Shown piece after piece: positions 1-12,987 of a stretch of 64,000 bases of DNA; the stretch's first letter is position 1, and each line of letters begins with the position of its first letter. A program made the translations under genes and the position numbers. The stretch comes from Gentiana macrophylla (lineage: Eukaryota > Streptophyta > Magnoliopsida > Gentianales > Gentianaceae): the NCBI GenBank assembly GCA_026214975.1, contig CM047808.1, forward strand, positions 57,748,583 to 57,812,582, given 5' to 3'. The notes beneath the pieces were generated by a model. The model had not been told where the DNA came from. It worked only from the letters and a program-made list of their open reading frames with translations, and ran no database searches.

Positions 1-1353
1 AAAGAAGTAGTTCAAGGATTCTTCAATAGTCTTATCCTTGTACTTGGCTTTGATAGGATTATGATCTTTGACGAACTTTATCCACAGATCCCTTGTAAAA
101 GTAACTCTTCTATCTCCAGGTTGACTGTATTTTTCAATGAGTTTCTCGTCAGTTAGTTCTTTCTTTATGAACTTAGGATCTGATTTGTATCTTTGCAATT
201 CGTCTTCAAGTCGCTTCATTTCTATGAGTAACTTCAGCTTTTCTTCCTCAGCTTCCCCCTTTTTGGCATCATACAGCTGATCTACCAAAGCATGGGTTGC
301 CTGATGGTCGGCTGATATACGTTGCTGAGAAGCAAGCACCTCATTAAGCTAATTTTCTAACCCATAGATGTGCTGATTCATATGCCAGTGAGCCTGAGCA
401 TGTGTTTCCCTATCTACTACGGTTGAGTCTTCGAGTTTTTGTTTTAGTAACAGAATTTCTGAAGCAGAACTTGAACTGGATTTGTGGATTATTTCTAGTC
501 TTGCATGAACTGAAACATCTGTTCTACTTCTATAATCTAGATACCCAGAAATGTTTGATAGAAGTCCGTTTTGAGTATCCCTGTGACTGAGCATAAGTCT
601 TAAGTTTTCATGAACTTTGGCCAACTCATCCTTTGTTAGGATGTTAGAAGGATCATATGTTGTTGCAGTTAGATCCTTAGGCTGAGTGATATCTTCAATA
701 ATCATGAGTTGTTGATTATCAGTTTCATCAGCTGCGTGCTGAGTGTCAGTTGTCTGATTTCCAACTGGCAACTCTTCTTGCTGACTTACAGTTTGCGTAG
801 CTCGAGGTTGGGGTTGAAATTCTGAATGCAAAACTGTAGGCACATCAGCTTCTTTTCTTGTATGATCATCTTCATCCTCATCCTTTTCCCTGGAACTATC
901 TTTGGGAACAGATGATGTGGCTGATTTTCTTTGTTGAGCTAGTTCAGTAAATCTTTTGAAACAATTTTCAAGAAACTCTGATATAGGAAATAGAGTATAT
1001 AGATCTCCGATTTCCAATTTCTCCAAGAGTAACTTTTCTTCGGTTTGTAGACTAGCATCACGGGAATCCTCTGGTTTAAGCTTCATCTTCATTAGTTTGA
1101 CGATTTTGTCAGCTTAAAAAACCGGGGCTAATTGCTGATCTCATTGATGTTGAAATTGAGAAGTATCATCAGCAATAGTGTTTTTCCTTGTAACTTCAGT
1201 TGTCAGTTGTTGTTCCCCCTCAGTTGATGCTGTTTTCTTTGAGGTTTCTCGGTACAAACATCTTACAACTGATCGTTCCACTACTGATTCAGCTTTTCGC
1301 TTAATCCCTTTGTGTTCCGCTTCCTATTGAAACACAGTTTTCTGTCTGGCTTC
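1..1353 (-). pseudogene. extra ORF after pol, C-terminal coiled-coil part
   Basis: This is the continuation of the region at 8404-9187 beyond the nested element. One open block (349-1092, 247 codons) is acidic and Ser/Gln-rich. A TAG at 349-351 closes it, but the same frame continues to the left edge with a strongly charged, Leu-heptad-like stretch (KLKLLIEMKRLEDELQRYK), a likely coiled coil. There is also a stop upstream near 1115. The function is unknown and no enzyme motif is seen. Base composition matches the rest of the Sirevirus element. Confidence 0.5.
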
Positions 1354-3073
1354 TGATGACGTAGATCAAGTGAAATTAAAATACTTGACCACCATAAACC
1401 AATACTAGCAAGAGGACTAGATCCATCGTAGTATAGCTATAGCGAATCAAGGTCGATCCCACAGGGAACCAAATTGTGGATCATTTATATACAAACAACT
1501 AATTATTCATATCAAGGAAACAAAGGCGGTCTACGACCAACAAAAGACAAGAAAAGTAAAGGACACGACTCGACACAACACAAATAAAGACACGTAATTA
1601 ACCTCCCCAATCATTATGCAATCGTTTGGATTTAGAGATTCTATATAACTAAGCTAAACTCGACAACTATTAATCCGATCCGTATTTCTTTTATATTGGC
1701 GACGGGAGTCATCCCCTAAACTAGATCTAGCTCCGGGTAGGCCATCCAGATCACTATGCTACATCACGTGACTTCGCTTTTTCGGCCTCCATCTCATATG
1801 ACTCACACGCTTACAAAACTAGGGATGCCGATATTAACCGTATTCCTCACCTAGGCAACATTCCTTCATTCAGGCGTACTTCCTAGACGATCGCATCAGT
1901 CTCTGTCCCATTAACACTAACTTTTTAGGTATCATGTTAATCTACGCTTTACGTATAATCAGGTGCTAGCAATTCCCAAATACACAACAGATCTAGATCT
2001 CGCTGAAAGTCCCGGAAGATCAATTCATGAGCCGACCTAGGAGCCCTATATTGGTATTTCCTAATAATACGCTAATTAAAACAGACGAGCAACGTAGTCG
2101 TAGCCATACCTACTAAGATAAGAAATTCTAGGTGGACAATCACACCATAAAGACGTGGCTAGATTGACGCGGCGAAAACCTAAATCTTAGCGTTTCTACA
2201 TACGTAACTGATAATATAGAGACTCATAAAGCAATTATATAGATCTACTAAAAACACAGTTTTCGATCATACCAAAGTCATCTATAGGTCACCGGATAAC
2301 AGATCTGGGCGTTTGGATCCTTATAGACAAGGAATCCCCACTGCCTCATATCGTATCCTTAGATCTACATCGTCCGGTGAAGAACGAACAACCTCAAACG
2401 ATAAATAATAATTGGGGCTTAATTACAAAGAACTAAGAACAAATAAATACAAGAACTTACATAACTGCAGAACTTGTAAAAAACTCCTCTAAGAAAAACT
2501 GATGATTTTATTATGAATTGTGTGTATGTATGAGGTGTGTAAAAGGCGTGTATTGTATGCCTTTATTTATAGGGGTTCAAGCTAATTAAGAGATATACTT
2601 CAAAATGTCAAAACAAATAAGAGATAACTCTCGCCGATCAAGAAAAGATGAAGTGCGCTTCTTCATGCATATCCTCAAAGTTGGTGCCATCTTGGAGTCT
2701 TTTGTCATGCTTATCCGATCTTTTCGTGCTAATCCGATATTTATCTTGAATTTCCTTTGATTTATCTTGAGATTTAATTCTTCCATTTGTATTTATCCTC
2801 CATAATTATCCAAATCTGCAAAATAAATATTTACCCCAAAATAAATCATATTTAAATAAAACGGATAAATATAATAAAAACGGATAAATACCGATTTATA
2901 AATGAAAACAGATAAATACCAATAAAAAATGGATAAATACCAAATTATATTTTATAAATCACAAAACATTAAATAATACATATAAACATGTGATTTAATA
3001 TAAATAACATATTACTAATCTCGATTTAAGGTCAACATTGATGACTTTTACGGGTATAATTTGACCGTCATCA
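1354..3073 (-). repeat. 3' LTR of the LARD-like element
   Basis: This is a 1720-bp copy of 6704-8403 with scattered substitutions and one extra short tandem unit around 2870-2890. Its TATA box equivalent is at 2561-2573 on the minus strand. The left flank is GCTTC. Confidence 0.92.
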
Positions 3074-3090
3074 ACTACCCCTCACTTAGA
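3074..3090 (-). other. polypurine tract of the LARD-like element
   Basis: The minus strand reads AAGTGAGGGGTAG directly before the 3' LTR, the position where plus-strand DNA synthesis is primed. It confirms minus orientation. Confidence 0.6.
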
Positions 3091-6000
3091 CTTTGATCGT
3101 CCCGAACAAAGCATCAATAAGTCATTCCCCAAGAAAACAATTGCCATGGTCAAATCATACTTACGCGAGAAGCTCGAGTCAACAAATACCAGTCATGCTC
3201 ATAAGATATCCGTTATTCACTACTCTCTATGAACCGAAGTGATGTGTGCATGTGCATTCAGTTTTATATAATCGAAGCAAGATTAGAGTTTATGCTAACT
3301 TCGTAATCTCAACCTACCAACATCAGCATTCCCACTTCTTAAGCCTCGCAATGGGTAAAGACATGGTGCAATAAGCAAGAGCGACATCTAGAAAGTTTTT
3401 GGACTTGGAGACCAAGAAAAATACTCGAAGCCTCTTAAAAAGTTGAATTTTTTTTCACATTTTCATATCTTCAAGCATTAACACATCTCAAGAAAGAAAC
3501 TTGCTTTAAAAGTAAATTATGCACTGCAAGAATCCCTTTCACGGATTGGTCAATAACATGAATATTACCACAAGCGAGGCTACTTTGGTAATATTACTAC
3601 AAGCCCAGTGTTTAACTTATTGTCAAAACACGAGATAATTCTCAAGCTTATTACTCCGCTTTGATGGTCGTAAGATAGAATACATCAAAGAGATAAATAT
3701 CGACACTAAGTCTACATAACCAATCATCTACGCAATGTACACATAATTTCTTCAGTTATTATGATTCGTGCGATAAACTCGATTCAAAGATTGAGTAATC
3801 GAATAATAAATAACTACTTGCAACAATCGGCATGAATATCCTTAAATTTACATTCACATAAGTATAAAATGATCACGTACTCATGCAACTTGGTTCCTTT
3901 CCTATCAATTCTTAGCTAGGAACTCACAATTCTAAGGGTACGAGATATAATTAATTTGGCATTTATGCAATTTTTTCAATTTTTCACCGTTTCATTCAAT
4001 TGTTCAATTATAACATATCATAGCTAAGTCTCCTACCCCCCACTTAAACTCGGCATTGTCCCCATGACAAGTAAAAATGAGAATTTGAGAAAAAAACTTA
4101 GCTCTGGAAACGGCTCTCAAGAAGATGCAGAACATCGGAGTAATCCAAGCACGTCGTGGAGAAGCAAGTGAAAACCTGTTTAAGCAAGCCAAACGGAAAC
4201 TCCACGAAACCGTTAATAACATGCCAATGGAAGTTATAAAATAATGTGGCAGTAATTAGATATAAAATATCCGAAAACAAACTAAGCCACTTTATTCCAT
4301 ACAACCAATGACAAGGAAAACCAAAGAGTTAAAACGACTCGTTCAAACGCAAAAAGAAAAATACTAAATAGAAAGAAAGATAAACAAGCAACTAAAGATG
4401 GTAATCTGCATCTATAACCCCCACCGCTTAAATATTCTTAAAACCGGGTGGAGAAGACAAAGATCAAAAAGCATTACCCCATGTGCGAAAACACGAGGTT
4501 TACCGGATTGATAAGGTATTTAATCCAGCGGAAAAGAGACACTTGGTAAGGTATAACAGATTCAATGTGACCTATTGGTAAAAGATAGGATCAGAAACTT
4601 GGCGCAGACGCTTCACGTTTGGATTGGATAACAACAACTTAGGGAGATGTAGCTTCTCCTCGAAATTTCTAATAACCCAATTTATCACGTAAAAGTCATA
4701 ACCGTCATCAACAAGGTCGGATCGGTGTGATTGCTTAGAACAAAACTCATCATCTAGAAATGCCGGAATAGGCGTAAAAGTGTGAAATCTAAAACTTCCG
4801 GTAGAAAGATAAGTTGTAGTTTGATCGAACCAAAAACTTTTAAAATCTAGCTGGGTTCAGAGCTACACTTACCCCAGCTAGGATCATGAAAACCAAAAAG
4901 ATAATCATTAAAACATAGCAATATTCAAATTCCACAACACAAAGGCATTTTGTAAACAAAATGGAGGTTTAGAGTGTGTTGGGTATAGAAAAAGATATAC
5001 ATAAAGATGGTAAGAAAAGATAAAGGGTGGGTAAGAAATTGTGTGTTGGGTGGGTATTGGTTAAGGGATTGGGTTAGGGTGGGAGAGTGAAATAGATGGA
5101 AAGAAAGAGAAGGGATGAAAGAATGGTTAGAAATGTGAACTGTGAGGCAGATTGGTGAGAGAATAGAAAGGTTGAAGGGTGAAAAGGTACAAAGGAAAGG
5201 ATAAGGATAGTTGCTGAATGAATTGCACACAACTTTGGATTTTCACTCGGCGCCATTCTAAAAGGTTTTGGAAGTTGACCAAAATTGTTCTTGTTCGCAC
5301 CAATCACTCTCTGTTACATTTTCAGTAATTCTCAAGCTCTCAATGCTTCCATCTTAAGGCTGATTGCTAAATTTCCTTTTCTTTAACAATTTCTCGACTC
5401 TCCTACGGAACTCTTATTTCACGTGGCTTATATTGAGTAAAAAAGTTTTGCACATCCTTAGCCCAATGGCCATCGGAACACGGCAAAATAAAAAACCTCA
5501 TCATATGTCACGTTACTCTTATTTGCACAAAGAAAACAAAACCTAAAATCCTAAAAAGAAATCCTAAGGGTTTTAAAGAAGTAGTTCTGAGTTTAAAGTC
5601 CTCAGCTCGACTTTCCAAAAAGTTATCCTTGTCACTCATCCTTCATAGCTCGCCAAACTTTAACCCTTTGAGCACTATAAGAGGTGGGCTCGTCACTTTT
5701 GCGGATTAATACCCTTCCATTGGTTGTGAGACCTAGGAAACAACATCTATCCATTCCATTTATACAAAGCTCTTACCTCGGCTCTCGTTTTAGGAACTAG
5801 TGAATTCTAAGAAGAGTTAGTCCTAGGGACCTATTTTAATAACATCCTCTATAATGCTGCTTCATTATGCTCTCTCAAAACTCAACGTCTTCTTTAGATT
5901 GAGAATTCTTAAACTATACAAATTGTTTCTCCCATGGCCAGTAGAAGCAATCTCATGCATAGGACAATGAGATTCTGACAGAACTATGAGGAACTCTTTA

Positions 6001-6680
6001 TTCACTGCTTCCTTCAACTACTACATGTTTCCTTACACCCTCTAGATGAGACAGATTTGGAGCAGAACCTTCCACACTAATAAAATAAATCTTACAAACC
6101 AACTCCGGGCTAAGATTCTCATTCAGGTTCATGTAAAGACTAGCTTATGTTCAAAAGATCAAAAGATAGTAAAATATAAGCAAAAAGGTAGTACCTTGCC
6201 TTCAACATTGTACCACGAATAATTCGAACCTTAATATTTATTTTCTGGAGCCATCTTGGTGTTTTAAAGGTGTTTCTTCCATTGCTTTCCCATCGTAGAT
6301 TCGTAGCTCCACATGTTTCTTGGGTTATTTTCTCAGCCACCACGAAAAATTACTGACTCAGATTATTGCTTCCCTGGTTTCTACAAACAGAAGAAAAACA
6401 AAATGAACCGTAGACTGATTTTAAGATGGTTTCCCATGCTGCTATCAGACTTACGGATTAAACATACGGAGATAAATAGACACGCTAAATTCCAGAAAAC
6501 AGAACCAGGCTTGCTGGCAGCGAGAGGCATTCTTGCTGTGAGCGAAACCAGTTGTTCCAGATTTTGGAATTTTTACACAGAGCAAACAACCAGAGGGACT
6601 CAAAAACGTAAAAACAGACTCTAAAACAGAAAACTTGACATGAATAAAAATTTATTTATATATATAATTGACCGTTGGTT
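3091..6680. other. non-coding interior of the LARD-like element
   Basis: Only short, low-complexity or unrecognised open frames occur here, for example a Ser/Leu/Phe-rich one at 4925-5230 that merely reads a purine-rich tract in reverse. No gag, protease, integrase or RT motif was found on either strand. A second purine tract (minus AAGTGGGGGGTAG) sits at about 4033-4045. The interior may carry packaging and dimerisation signals, but none can be identified by eye. Confidence 0.6.
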
Positions 6681-6697
6681 CCCCGGCAACGGCGCCA
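6681..6697 (-). other. primer-binding site for tRNA-Asp
   Basis: The plus strand reads CCCCGGCAACGGCGCCA, identical to the 3' end including CCA of plant tRNA-Asp(GUC). The site on the minus strand, TGGCGCCGTTGCCGGGG, is therefore fully complementary. It sits 6 bases from the LTR edge. Confidence 0.85.
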
Positions 6698-6703
6698 AAA
6701 ACT

Positions 6704-8403
6704 TGATGACGTAGATCAAGTGAAATTAAAATACTTGACCACCATAAACCAATACTAGCAAAAGGACTAGATCCATCGTAGTATAGCTATAGCGAATCAA
6801 GGTCGAGCCCACAGGGAACCAAATTGTGGATCATTTATATACAAACAATTAATTATTCATATCAAGGAAACAAAGGCGGTCTACGACCAACAAAAGACAA
6901 GAAAAGTAAAGGACACGACTCGACACAACACAAATAAAGACACGTAATTAACCTCCCCAATCATTATGCTATCGTTTGGATTTAGAGATTCTATATAACT
7001 AAGATAAACTCGACAACTATTAATCCGATCCGTATTTCTTTTATATTGGCTACGGGAGTCATCCCCTAAACTAGATCTAGCTCGGGTAGGCCATCCGGAT
7101 CACTATGCTACATCACGTGACTTCACTTTTTCGGCCTCCATCTCATATGACTCATGCGCTTACAAAACTAGGGATGCCGATATTAACCGTATTCCTCACC
7201 TAGGCAACATTCCTTCGTTCAGGCGTATTTCTGAGACGATCGCATCGATCTCTGTCCATTAACACTAACTTTTTAGGTATCATGTTAATCTACGCTTTAC
7301 GTATAATCAGGTGCTAGAAATTCCCAAATACAGAACAGATCTAGATCTCGCTGAAAGTCCCGAAAGATCAATTCATGAGCCGACCTAGGAGCCCTATATT
7401 GGTATTTCCTAATAATACGCTAATTAAAACAGACGAGCAACGTAGCCGTAGCCATACCTACTAAGATAAGAAATTCTAGGTGGACAATCACACCATAAAG
7501 ACGTGGCTAGATTGACGCGGCGAAAACCTAAATCTTAGCGTTTACATACGTGAATCGATAATATAGAGACTCATAAAGAAATTATATAGATCTACTAAAA
7601 ACACGGTTGTCGATCATACCAAAGTCATCTATAGGTCACCGGATAACAGATCTGGGCGTTTGGATCCTTATAGACAAGGAATCCCCACTGCCTCATATCG
7701 TATCCTTAGATCTACATCGTCCGGTGAAGAACGAACAACCTCAAACGATAAATAATAATTGGGGCTTACTTACAAAGAACTAAGAACAAATAAATACAAG
7801 AACTTACATAACTGCAGAACTTGTAAAAAAATGCTCTAAGAAAAACTGATGATTTTATTATGAATTGTGTGTATGTATGAGGTGTGTAAAAGGCGTGTAT
7901 TGTATGCCTTTATTTATAGGGGTTCAAGCTAATTAAGAGATATACTTCAAAATGTCAAAACAAATAAGAGATAACTCTCGGCCGATCAAGAAAAGATGAA
8001 GTCGCGCCCCTTCATGCATATCCTCAAAGTTGGCGCCATCTTGGAGTCTTTTGTCATGCTTATCCGATCTTTTCGTGCTAATCCGATATTTATCTTGAAT
8101 TTCCTTTTATTTATCTTGAGATTTAATTCTTCCATTTGTATTTACCCTCCATAATTATCCAAATCTGCAAAATAAATATTTATCCCAAAATAAATCATAT
8201 TTAAATAAAACGGATAAATACCGATTTATAAATAAAAACAGATAAATACCAATAAAAAATGGATAAATACCAAATTATATTTTATAAATCACAAAACATT
8301 AAATAATACATATAAACATGTGATTTAATATAAAATACATATTATAAATCTCGATTTAAGGTCAACGTTGATGACTTTTACTGGTATAATTTGACCGTCA
8401 TCA
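6704..8403 (-). repeat. 5' LTR of the LARD-like element
   Basis: This is a 1700-bp direct copy of 1354-3073, bounded by TGATGACG and CGTCATCA. The minus strand has a TATA box (CCTATAAATAAAG) at 7908-7920. It lacks about 20 bp of an ACGGATAAATA-type tandem array that the other copy carries near 2870. Confidence 0.92.
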
Positions 8404-9187
8404 GCTTCATATTGAAATACTGTTCTTGTTGTTGCTGCGATTTCCTCATTATTAGCTGCAGTTTGCCTTGCTTGCTTCCCTTCCTTGAGTCTTTCCAAAT
8501 AGAATTGAATGATTCCACTGAGTGTTTTCTTCATCGGAATCTACCAACAGTTACTTGGCCTTCAGCTTGAGCTCTTTGTACACTGTCTAATTCGGCTAAG
8601 TTTTGCTTCTTTATTTCATTGACTACGTAACCTGCCCAATTGAATTCTATTTCGTCCCAAATTATGTTCATCAGATAAATATTCTCTTTAGATAGTATAC
8701 TGATTCCTTTGGATTTTCCAATGACATGCTTGCTGAGCCACCTGCTGAGATGTCCAAATTTTGGCTTGATTTTGTCAACATGAGTACCAATTACTATGGG
8801 TTCCATAGAAAAAGATAGTTGTTTTAGAAATGCAGCCTTATTCAATGGTAGAGTAGTCAAATCTGTTGGTGTCACAGATGAATTTGCAAAGCCAAAGAGT
8901 GACCTCATTACTCTTTCATTGATAGCAATGCGATCTCCACGAACTGTTGTCATTAAGGAGTCTCTTACCGAACGCATGTTTTGCTAGAACTGCAAAATAC
9001 CTTCCAAATCACGTTTTTCTTTGAAAGCAACCTCCAGAATGTTTCTTAATCCTGGTTGTTTTTGAATCTTCTCGTAGATGTAACTCGCAAACAGAGTGTT
9101 TTTGCACATAGCTTCGTAAATGTCGAATGACAATTCATCTAGCTCTGTTATTAATCTTTCTTCTTGTGATTTCTTTGAAGTGGCCAT
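8404..9187 (-). pseudogene. extra ORF after pol (env-like position), N-terminal part
   Basis: An ATG at 9187 opens a frame of 67 codons, closed by a TAG. The same frame continues for 148 more codons (8531-8977), then shifts by one base into a third block (8404-8534) ending at the insertion point of the nested element. The protein has no transmembrane segment or signal peptide that I can see. It is a mixed helical protein with motifs such as RVMRSLFGF and KPKFGHLSRWLSKHV. I cannot assign a function. By position it matches the additional (sometimes called envelope-like) ORF of Sireviruses. Its continuation lies at 1-1353. Confidence 0.55.
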
Positions 9188-9650
9188 GTCTGGGTGTGAA
9201 CACAGAGATTGAACTTGAGATACCAGTCTGAAAAAAATCTGATATTAATTTTTATGAAGTGTGAAAGAGGGTTGAATATATAGGGGTAGTGTTTTGACGG
9301 TTGGTTAGTACAACTTTTCAAATTCCATGATGGTTTGGGTAACCAAGGTATGTACAGTTCTGACAGTAATGGGGTGTATACTCATCATATTCTGACAAAA
9401 GTAAACTGCCGTTAATAAATGCGATATAACCGCTGTCACTTTTATCTTGTCAACCTTTGACTTAAGTTGATCGGAATAAAAACGATCTCAAGTCGATTTT
9501 AGAAATAACTTTCGCCACAAATTATTCGGGCCAATGAAGTCATCGAGTTGATCGCTTTGAAATTCTTGATGTCAATGACTAATCTGTTAAATGAGTGCAC
9601 CCAGCATAACAAAGATTAATCTCCTTGACGCATTTCAAGCTTAACTGATT
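9188..9650. other. spacer between pol and the 3' ORF of the Sirevirus-like element
   Basis: No coding potential or RNA gene was seen in this stretch. It separates the pol stop from the ATG of the extra ORF. In Siréviruses this position holds untranslated sequence before an envelope-like ORF. Confidence 0.5.
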
Positions 9651-11306
9651 TCAACTAACTTTGATTATCCCCAATTCAGTTCTTAATTTGGCTAATCTCT
9701 CTTTGTCCAATGGCTTTGTAAAGATATCTGCCAACTGATCTTCAGTAGGTACATAAAGAACTGTGATATCCTTTTTCTCTGCATGATCTCTTATGAAGTG
9801 GTGACGCACATCAATGTGTTTTGTCCTTCAGTGTAAGACTGGATTATCAGTGATTGCTATTGCACTTGTGTTATCACACATTATGGGAATCATTCCTTCT
9901 TCTATCCCATAATCTCTTAAATGTTGTCTAATCCATAAGACTTGAGCACAACAACTTCCAGCTGCTATGTATTCAGCTTCAGCTGTTGAAGTTGAGATTG
10001 AGTTTTGCTTTTTGCTAAACCATGACACATGTCTATTTCCTAGTAACTGACATGTGTCTGATTTGCTTTTTCTGTCCACTTTGCATCCTTCATAATCTGA
10101 ATATGAATAAGATATTAGCTTGAATTCTCCTTCTTTTGAATACCAAATTCCAACTCCATCTATGTCTTTCAGATATTTCAAAGTTCTTTTCACAACTGTG
10201 AGATGACTTTCCTTTGGTTTAGATTGAAATCTTGCACATACACCAACAGTAAATGATATATCTGGCCTACTTGCTGTAAGATAGAGTAAGCTTCCAATCA
10301 TTCTTCTGTAAACTGTTTGATCAACATCTTTGCCTTCTTTGTCTTCATCTAATCTGATGTTGGTCCCCATTGGTGTAGAGATCCCGGTTGATTTTTCCAT
10401 ACCAAACTTTTTGATAAGTTCTCTTGTATACTTGATTTGGTGAATGAAAATTCCATCATCTAATTGTTTAACTTGTAATCCAAGGAAGTAATTCAATTCT
10501 CCCATCATACTCATTTGGAATTTGCTTTTCATTAAACTTGCAAATTTCTCACATAATTGTTCATCTTCTGATCCAAAAATTATGTCATCAACATAAATTT
10601 GAACAAGTAGAGTATTTCCTCCATTCTTCATCCTGAATAAAGTTTTGTCTATAGTCCCTTTGATGAATCCATTATCTACTAGAAACTGAGATAGAGTTTC
10701 ATACCAAGCTCTTGGTGCTTGTTTTAATCCATAAAGAGCTTTCCTTAGTCTGAAAACTTTATCAGCTTGATCTTTGATTTCAAATCCAGGTGGTTGTTGA
10801 ACATATACTTCTTCTTCAAGAATTCCATTCAAGAAGGCACTTTTAACATCCATCTGGTGAACTTTGAATTTCTTGTGAGCTGCAAATGCAAGGAATAGTC
10901 TGATTGCTTCTAGTCTTGCAACTGGTGCGTAAGTTTCATCAAAGTCTATGCCTTCTGCTTGAGAGTATCCTTTAGCTACAAGTCTAGCTTTGTTTCTGAC
11001 AATATTTCCATCTTCATCAAGTTTGTTTCTAAAAACCCATTTGGTTCTAATGATATTCACATGAGCTGGTCTTTCTACCAATTCCCATACTTGATTTCTT
11101 TCAAACTCGTTCAATTCTTATTGCATAGCTAGTATCCAATCTGGATCTTTCAAAGCTTCTTCTATTTCCTTAGGTTCAGATTGAGATAGAAAACATGCAA
11201 TCATTGCATCCAGTTGATGTCTTGTTCGAACTCCAGCTTGAGTGTTACTAATTACTTGTTCTTCAGGGTGATCTCTCATCCATTGATGAACTGGTGCTTG
11301 CATCAA
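9651..11306 (-). pseudogene. copia reverse transcriptase-RNase H (broken by two stops)
   Basis: Conserved copia RT blocks run in order: [67 protein letters not shown] and the catalytic YVDDIIFGS. RNase H follows with [14 protein letters not shown] and [14 protein letters not shown] at about 11115 separates the leader (11118-11306) from RT in the same frame. A TGA at 9828 cuts the RNase H tail after NPVLH; the same frame then continues through HIDVRHHFIRDHAEKK and QLADIFTKPL to a final stop at 9651. Two nonsense changes in otherwise well-preserved code suggest fairly recent inactivation. Confidence 0.87.
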
Positions 11307-11644
11307 GGGATTTATAATTTGGTCATCTGGTTCTACAAGAACTGGTTCTTGAATTTCTTCATTTGGGTCAGAAACATGTAGTTCAGGTGGGGTTTGTTGA
11401 GTAGTTGGAAACTGAGACTGATCTAGATCTGAAGATTCTGAAATCTGTAGTTTTCCAATATCAATACAAACTGATTCTGACGAGACCGTAATCGAGACCG
11501 AGAAACTGGTTCGTGCTGTCTTTCGCTTGTTTCACCAGGGAAGTTTGGTTCATCAAATACTACGTGAATTGATTCTTCATGCTTGAGTGTCCTTTTATTT
11601 AGTACTCTAAAAGATTTACTGACACTTGAATATCCTAGAAAAAT

Positions 11645-12546
11645 TCATTCATCAGCTTTCGGCTGAAAAACATGAACTTGATCTTTTCCATTATTGTGTA
11701 TGAAACATTTGCTTCCAAAAGCATGGAAGTAGGAAACATTCGGTTTTCTTCCATTCCAAATTTCATAAGGGGTCTTCTCATGCCTTTTATTCATGAGAGC
11801 TATGTTCTGTGTATAACAAGCTGTGTTAACTGCTTCTGCCCAATATCTTTCAGGTAGTTTTGCTTCACAGATCATAGTCCTTCCTGCTCTTTGAGTGTTA
11901 TGTTTCTTCTTTCAAATTACACCATTCTCGCTGAGGTGTTCCGTGGGCGACAAGTCGGTGTAAAATGCCATTTTCTTCACAATATTCAATAATCACACTG
12001 TTGAGGAATTCAGTTCCCTTGTCTGATCTTATCTTCACAACTGATACTCCTTTTTGATTCTGAAGTCTTTTGAGTAATTCTGTAAGTTTTTGCTTGGTTT
12101 CACTTTTCTTGGTTAAGAAGATTACCCAAGTATACCTTGAAAAATCATCTACTACCACCAATGTATACTTCTTTCCACTGATACTAATTGGTGTAATAGG
12201 TCCAAATATGTCCATGTGTAGTAATTCCAGATGTCTGGTTAGTGAATGCTGAGACTTGGTCTTGAAACTTGCTTTGGTTTGCTTTCCTTGTTGACAAGCA
12301 TCACATAAGCTATCTTTCTTATATGAGATCTCCGGTAGTCCAATGACTAATCGCTTAAACAAGTGTGTTGATGTCATCAAATTTAAGATGACTCAGTTTC
12401 TTGTTCCATAGCCAACTGATTTCTGCTTTGGTATGCACAAGCAAACAAGTTTCAGCAACGGCTGTTGCCCAATCTACTACATACATATTCTCTTTTCTTC
12501 TTCCGGCTAAGACAACTTGATATGCCGATTCACGACGACAACGCAC
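11645..12546 (-). pseudogene. copia gag-pre-integrase and integrase domain (broken)
   Basis: Three adjacent reading-frame blocks give an integrase. The first ends with WNKKLSHLKFDDINTL. The second (11898-12380) carries CDACQQGKQTKASF, the zinc-binding end of the HHCC region, and then the rve core with LLHMDIFGPI, VVVDDFSRYTWV and RSDKGTEF. The third (11645-11875) holds ERYWAEAVNTACYTQN and GRKPNVSYFHAFGSKCF. The two DD residues of the DDE core are visible; the region around the catalytic Glu is frameshifted near 11900. It would insert element cDNA, but it is non-functional here. Confidence 0.82.
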
Positions 12547-12808
12547 TCTTCTTTGTCAAAAGTAACTTTGTATCCCATATCACATAATTGGTGATGAGTA
12601 GATTGTAGTGTAGTCCTTCTACATAAGATACATTCTTGATTGTAAGTCCATTTCTGATTAAGTTGCTATAACCTTTGGTGTAACCAGGTTTGTCTTTACT
12701 TCCAAAATTAACCTTTGGTCCATCTTTTGAAATAAAGTTATTGAGACAGTCTTTGCTCTTTGTTATGTGCCTAGAGCATCCGCTGTCAAAGTACCATATA
12801 TCCTGCAA
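12530..12808 (-). pseudogene. copia aspartic protease domain (broken)
   Basis: The translation opens with WYFDSGCSRHIT, the copia protease signature in which DSG replaces the usual DTG. The conserved downstream segment KNVSYVEGLHYNLL follows. This domain would process the gag-pol polyprotein. It is separated from gag and from integrase by frame changes, so it is a remnant. Confidence 0.8.
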
Positions 12809-12987
12809 TAAAAATTAAATATTTTTAGGTACCCAACTCAGTTTGGGTCCATGATGGTCAGTTGTCAGTACAACCTTGGGGATATATCCTTTAGGTATTC
12901 TTCGGATATTGTTGCACTTATTTTCATTTATGTAAGCCACATTCCCATAGTATCTATGTTTGGATTGTGTCTTATTTATATGATCTC

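Larger units (their letters stand above)
1354..8403 (-). mobile_element. non-coding (LARD-like) LTR retrotransposon nested in the Sirevirus
   Basis: Two direct copies of about 1.7 kb (1354-3073 and 6704-8403) start TGATGACG and end CGTCATCA. Both flanks carry the 5-bp duplication GCTTC (1349-1353 and 8404-8408), so the insertion is exact. A tRNA-Asp primer site lies inside the right copy and a purine tract inside the left copy, so transcription runs on the minus strand. The 3.6-kb interior has no gag or pol, which makes this a large non-autonomous element needing enzymes in trans. The near identity of its LTRs indicates a recent insertion. Confidence 0.9.

Noticed and set aside
4925..5230. 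101-codon minus frame rich in Ser, Leu, Phe and Pro
   Set aside because: It reads the reverse of a purine-rich (GGGTGGGTAAGA-type) low-complexity tract in a non-coding retroelement interior. No domain.
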